Positions 53,614-53,956 of a stretch of DNA of 53,956 nucleotides are shown piece by piece. This DNA is from Muribaculaceae bacterium (lineage in GTDB: Bacteria; Bacteroidota; Bacteroidia; Bacteroidales; Muribaculaceae). Each line of letters opens with the position of its first letter. Within the stretch, counting starts at the first letter, position 1. The stretch spans positions 65,623-119,578 of the forward strand of contig JAFLTR010000002.1 in the NCBI GenBank assembly GCA_022509205.1. Direction: 5' to 3'. The notes beneath the pieces are model-generated. The model was not told where the DNA came from, did no database searches, and worked only from the letters and a program-made list of their open reading frames with translations. Made by a program: the position numbers and the translations under genes.

Positions 53614-53680
53614 CCCTTTTTTGAAGTTATCTAAACTTATTTTATTTGTTTTCAATTCCTAAATAAGTTTATGCAACTTC

Positions 53681-53712
53681 TTTGTCTGTTTCACAAATTT
53701 TGAATAATTTTG
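53681..53712 (+). promoter_or_regulatory. Promoter of the gene at the window end
   Basis: TTTG (53681-53684), 20 bases, then TAATTTTG (53705-53712): a near-ideal Bacteroidota promoter 40 bases before an ATG. Confidence 0.78.
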
Positions 53713-53751
53713 TAGGGTATTGTAAATAGGCATTCTTTCCCCCAACGGCTT

Positions 53752-53956
53752 ATGCATGAAAATAAGAAAGACACTCTAACTATTTCAGAGAAAAGGGAAT
53801 ATTTCACAATCGCCCATCAGCTCCAATCTACACTCACAGGACTCTTTCCGTCGGAAGATTCACAGAAATTCAAGACTTTCGCCCGACGTAATCTTAATTT
53901 GTCGCAGAATGCCCACAATGACAAGAATATTTCCGAGGCTCTTCTGACTCTCAATA
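53752..53956 (+). CDS. 5' fragment of a gene, possibly RelA/SpoT-like (cut by window edge)
   Basis: An open frame of 68 codons from the ATG at 53752 to the window end. It reads M-H-E-N-K-K-D, then E-K-R-E-Y-F-T-I-A and K-F-K-T-F-A-R-R-N-L-N-L-S-Q-N, a soluble helical start. The order of these helices recalls the N-terminus of Bacteroidota RelA/SpoT-family proteins, but too little is visible for a firm call. The strong promoter upstream supports a real gene. Confidence 0.5.
   Translation, partial: MHENKKDTLTISEKREYFTIAHQLQSTLTGLFPSEDSQKFKTFARRNLNLSQNAHNDKNISEALLTLN

Noticed and set aside
1..53956. tRNA or rRNA genes in the intergenic gaps
   Set aside because: Gaps were read for T-loop and cloverleaf patterns; none was found.

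Overview
The window is a stretch of chromosome from a member of the Bacteroidota, most likely order Bacteroidales. Lineage-typical families support this (DUF4296 and DUF4293 proteins, a Porin_10-type barrel, a DUF4369/thioredoxin-like lipoprotein, type-3 prolyl-tRNA synthetase, long-form IleS, DPP IV). So do repeated promoters of the Bacteroidota sigma type (TTTG/TTGG, 19-20 bases, TAnnTTTG). I cannot name the genus. No tRNA, rRNA, CRISPR array or complete insertion sequence is visible.

Layout. 1-5,100: the tail of an ABC exporter permease, a small membrane protein, a hairpin-rich 74-bp tandem repeat, a BlaI/M56-TonB signalling pair and a decayed winged-helix remnant. 5,050-14,130 (minus): a small Cys-rich protein, then a closely packed run read as alpha/beta hydrolase, membrane Mur ligase, orphan ABC ATPase, TonB-dependent receptor, periplasmic metal-binding HMA protein, Porin_10 barrel and a solute-binding protein; this looks like metal uptake attached to an envelope cluster. 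14,250-19,970 (plus): a DUF4369 lipoprotein, an OprO/P-like porin, a SUI1/eIF1-like factor and a UvrD/AddA-like helicase without a visible nuclease domain.

20,037-26,810 is the most unusual region. A six-gene minus-strand run encodes a JAMM (deubiquitinase-type) protease, an E2-like protein, a 64-aa protein, an E1/ThiF-like adenylyltransferase, a two-AAA+ Clp-type unfoldase and a four-helix membrane protein with an SH3b domain. A divergent gene encodes an 83-aa predicted beta-grasp (ubiquitin-like) protein. Together they look like a bacterial ubiquitin-like conjugation system wired to its own unfoldase and a membrane anchor. Several parts depart from the canon: no E1 crossover cysteine, no Gly-Gly tail on the Ubl, no ClpP-binding loop and no M-domain in the unfoldase.

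26,900-53,956 is mostly housekeeping. It holds a polyferredoxin/aldo-keto reductase/DUF1893 redox operon, a DUF389 membrane protein, dapA, dnaG, miaA, a membrane protein of unknown function, DPP IV, proS, a DUF4293 protein, a candidate structured small RNA, a ddl-ileS-lspA-DUF4296 operon, a GH53 galactanase, an rpe-DedA-UDG-family operon, a GT2 glycosyltransferase and the first codons of another gene.
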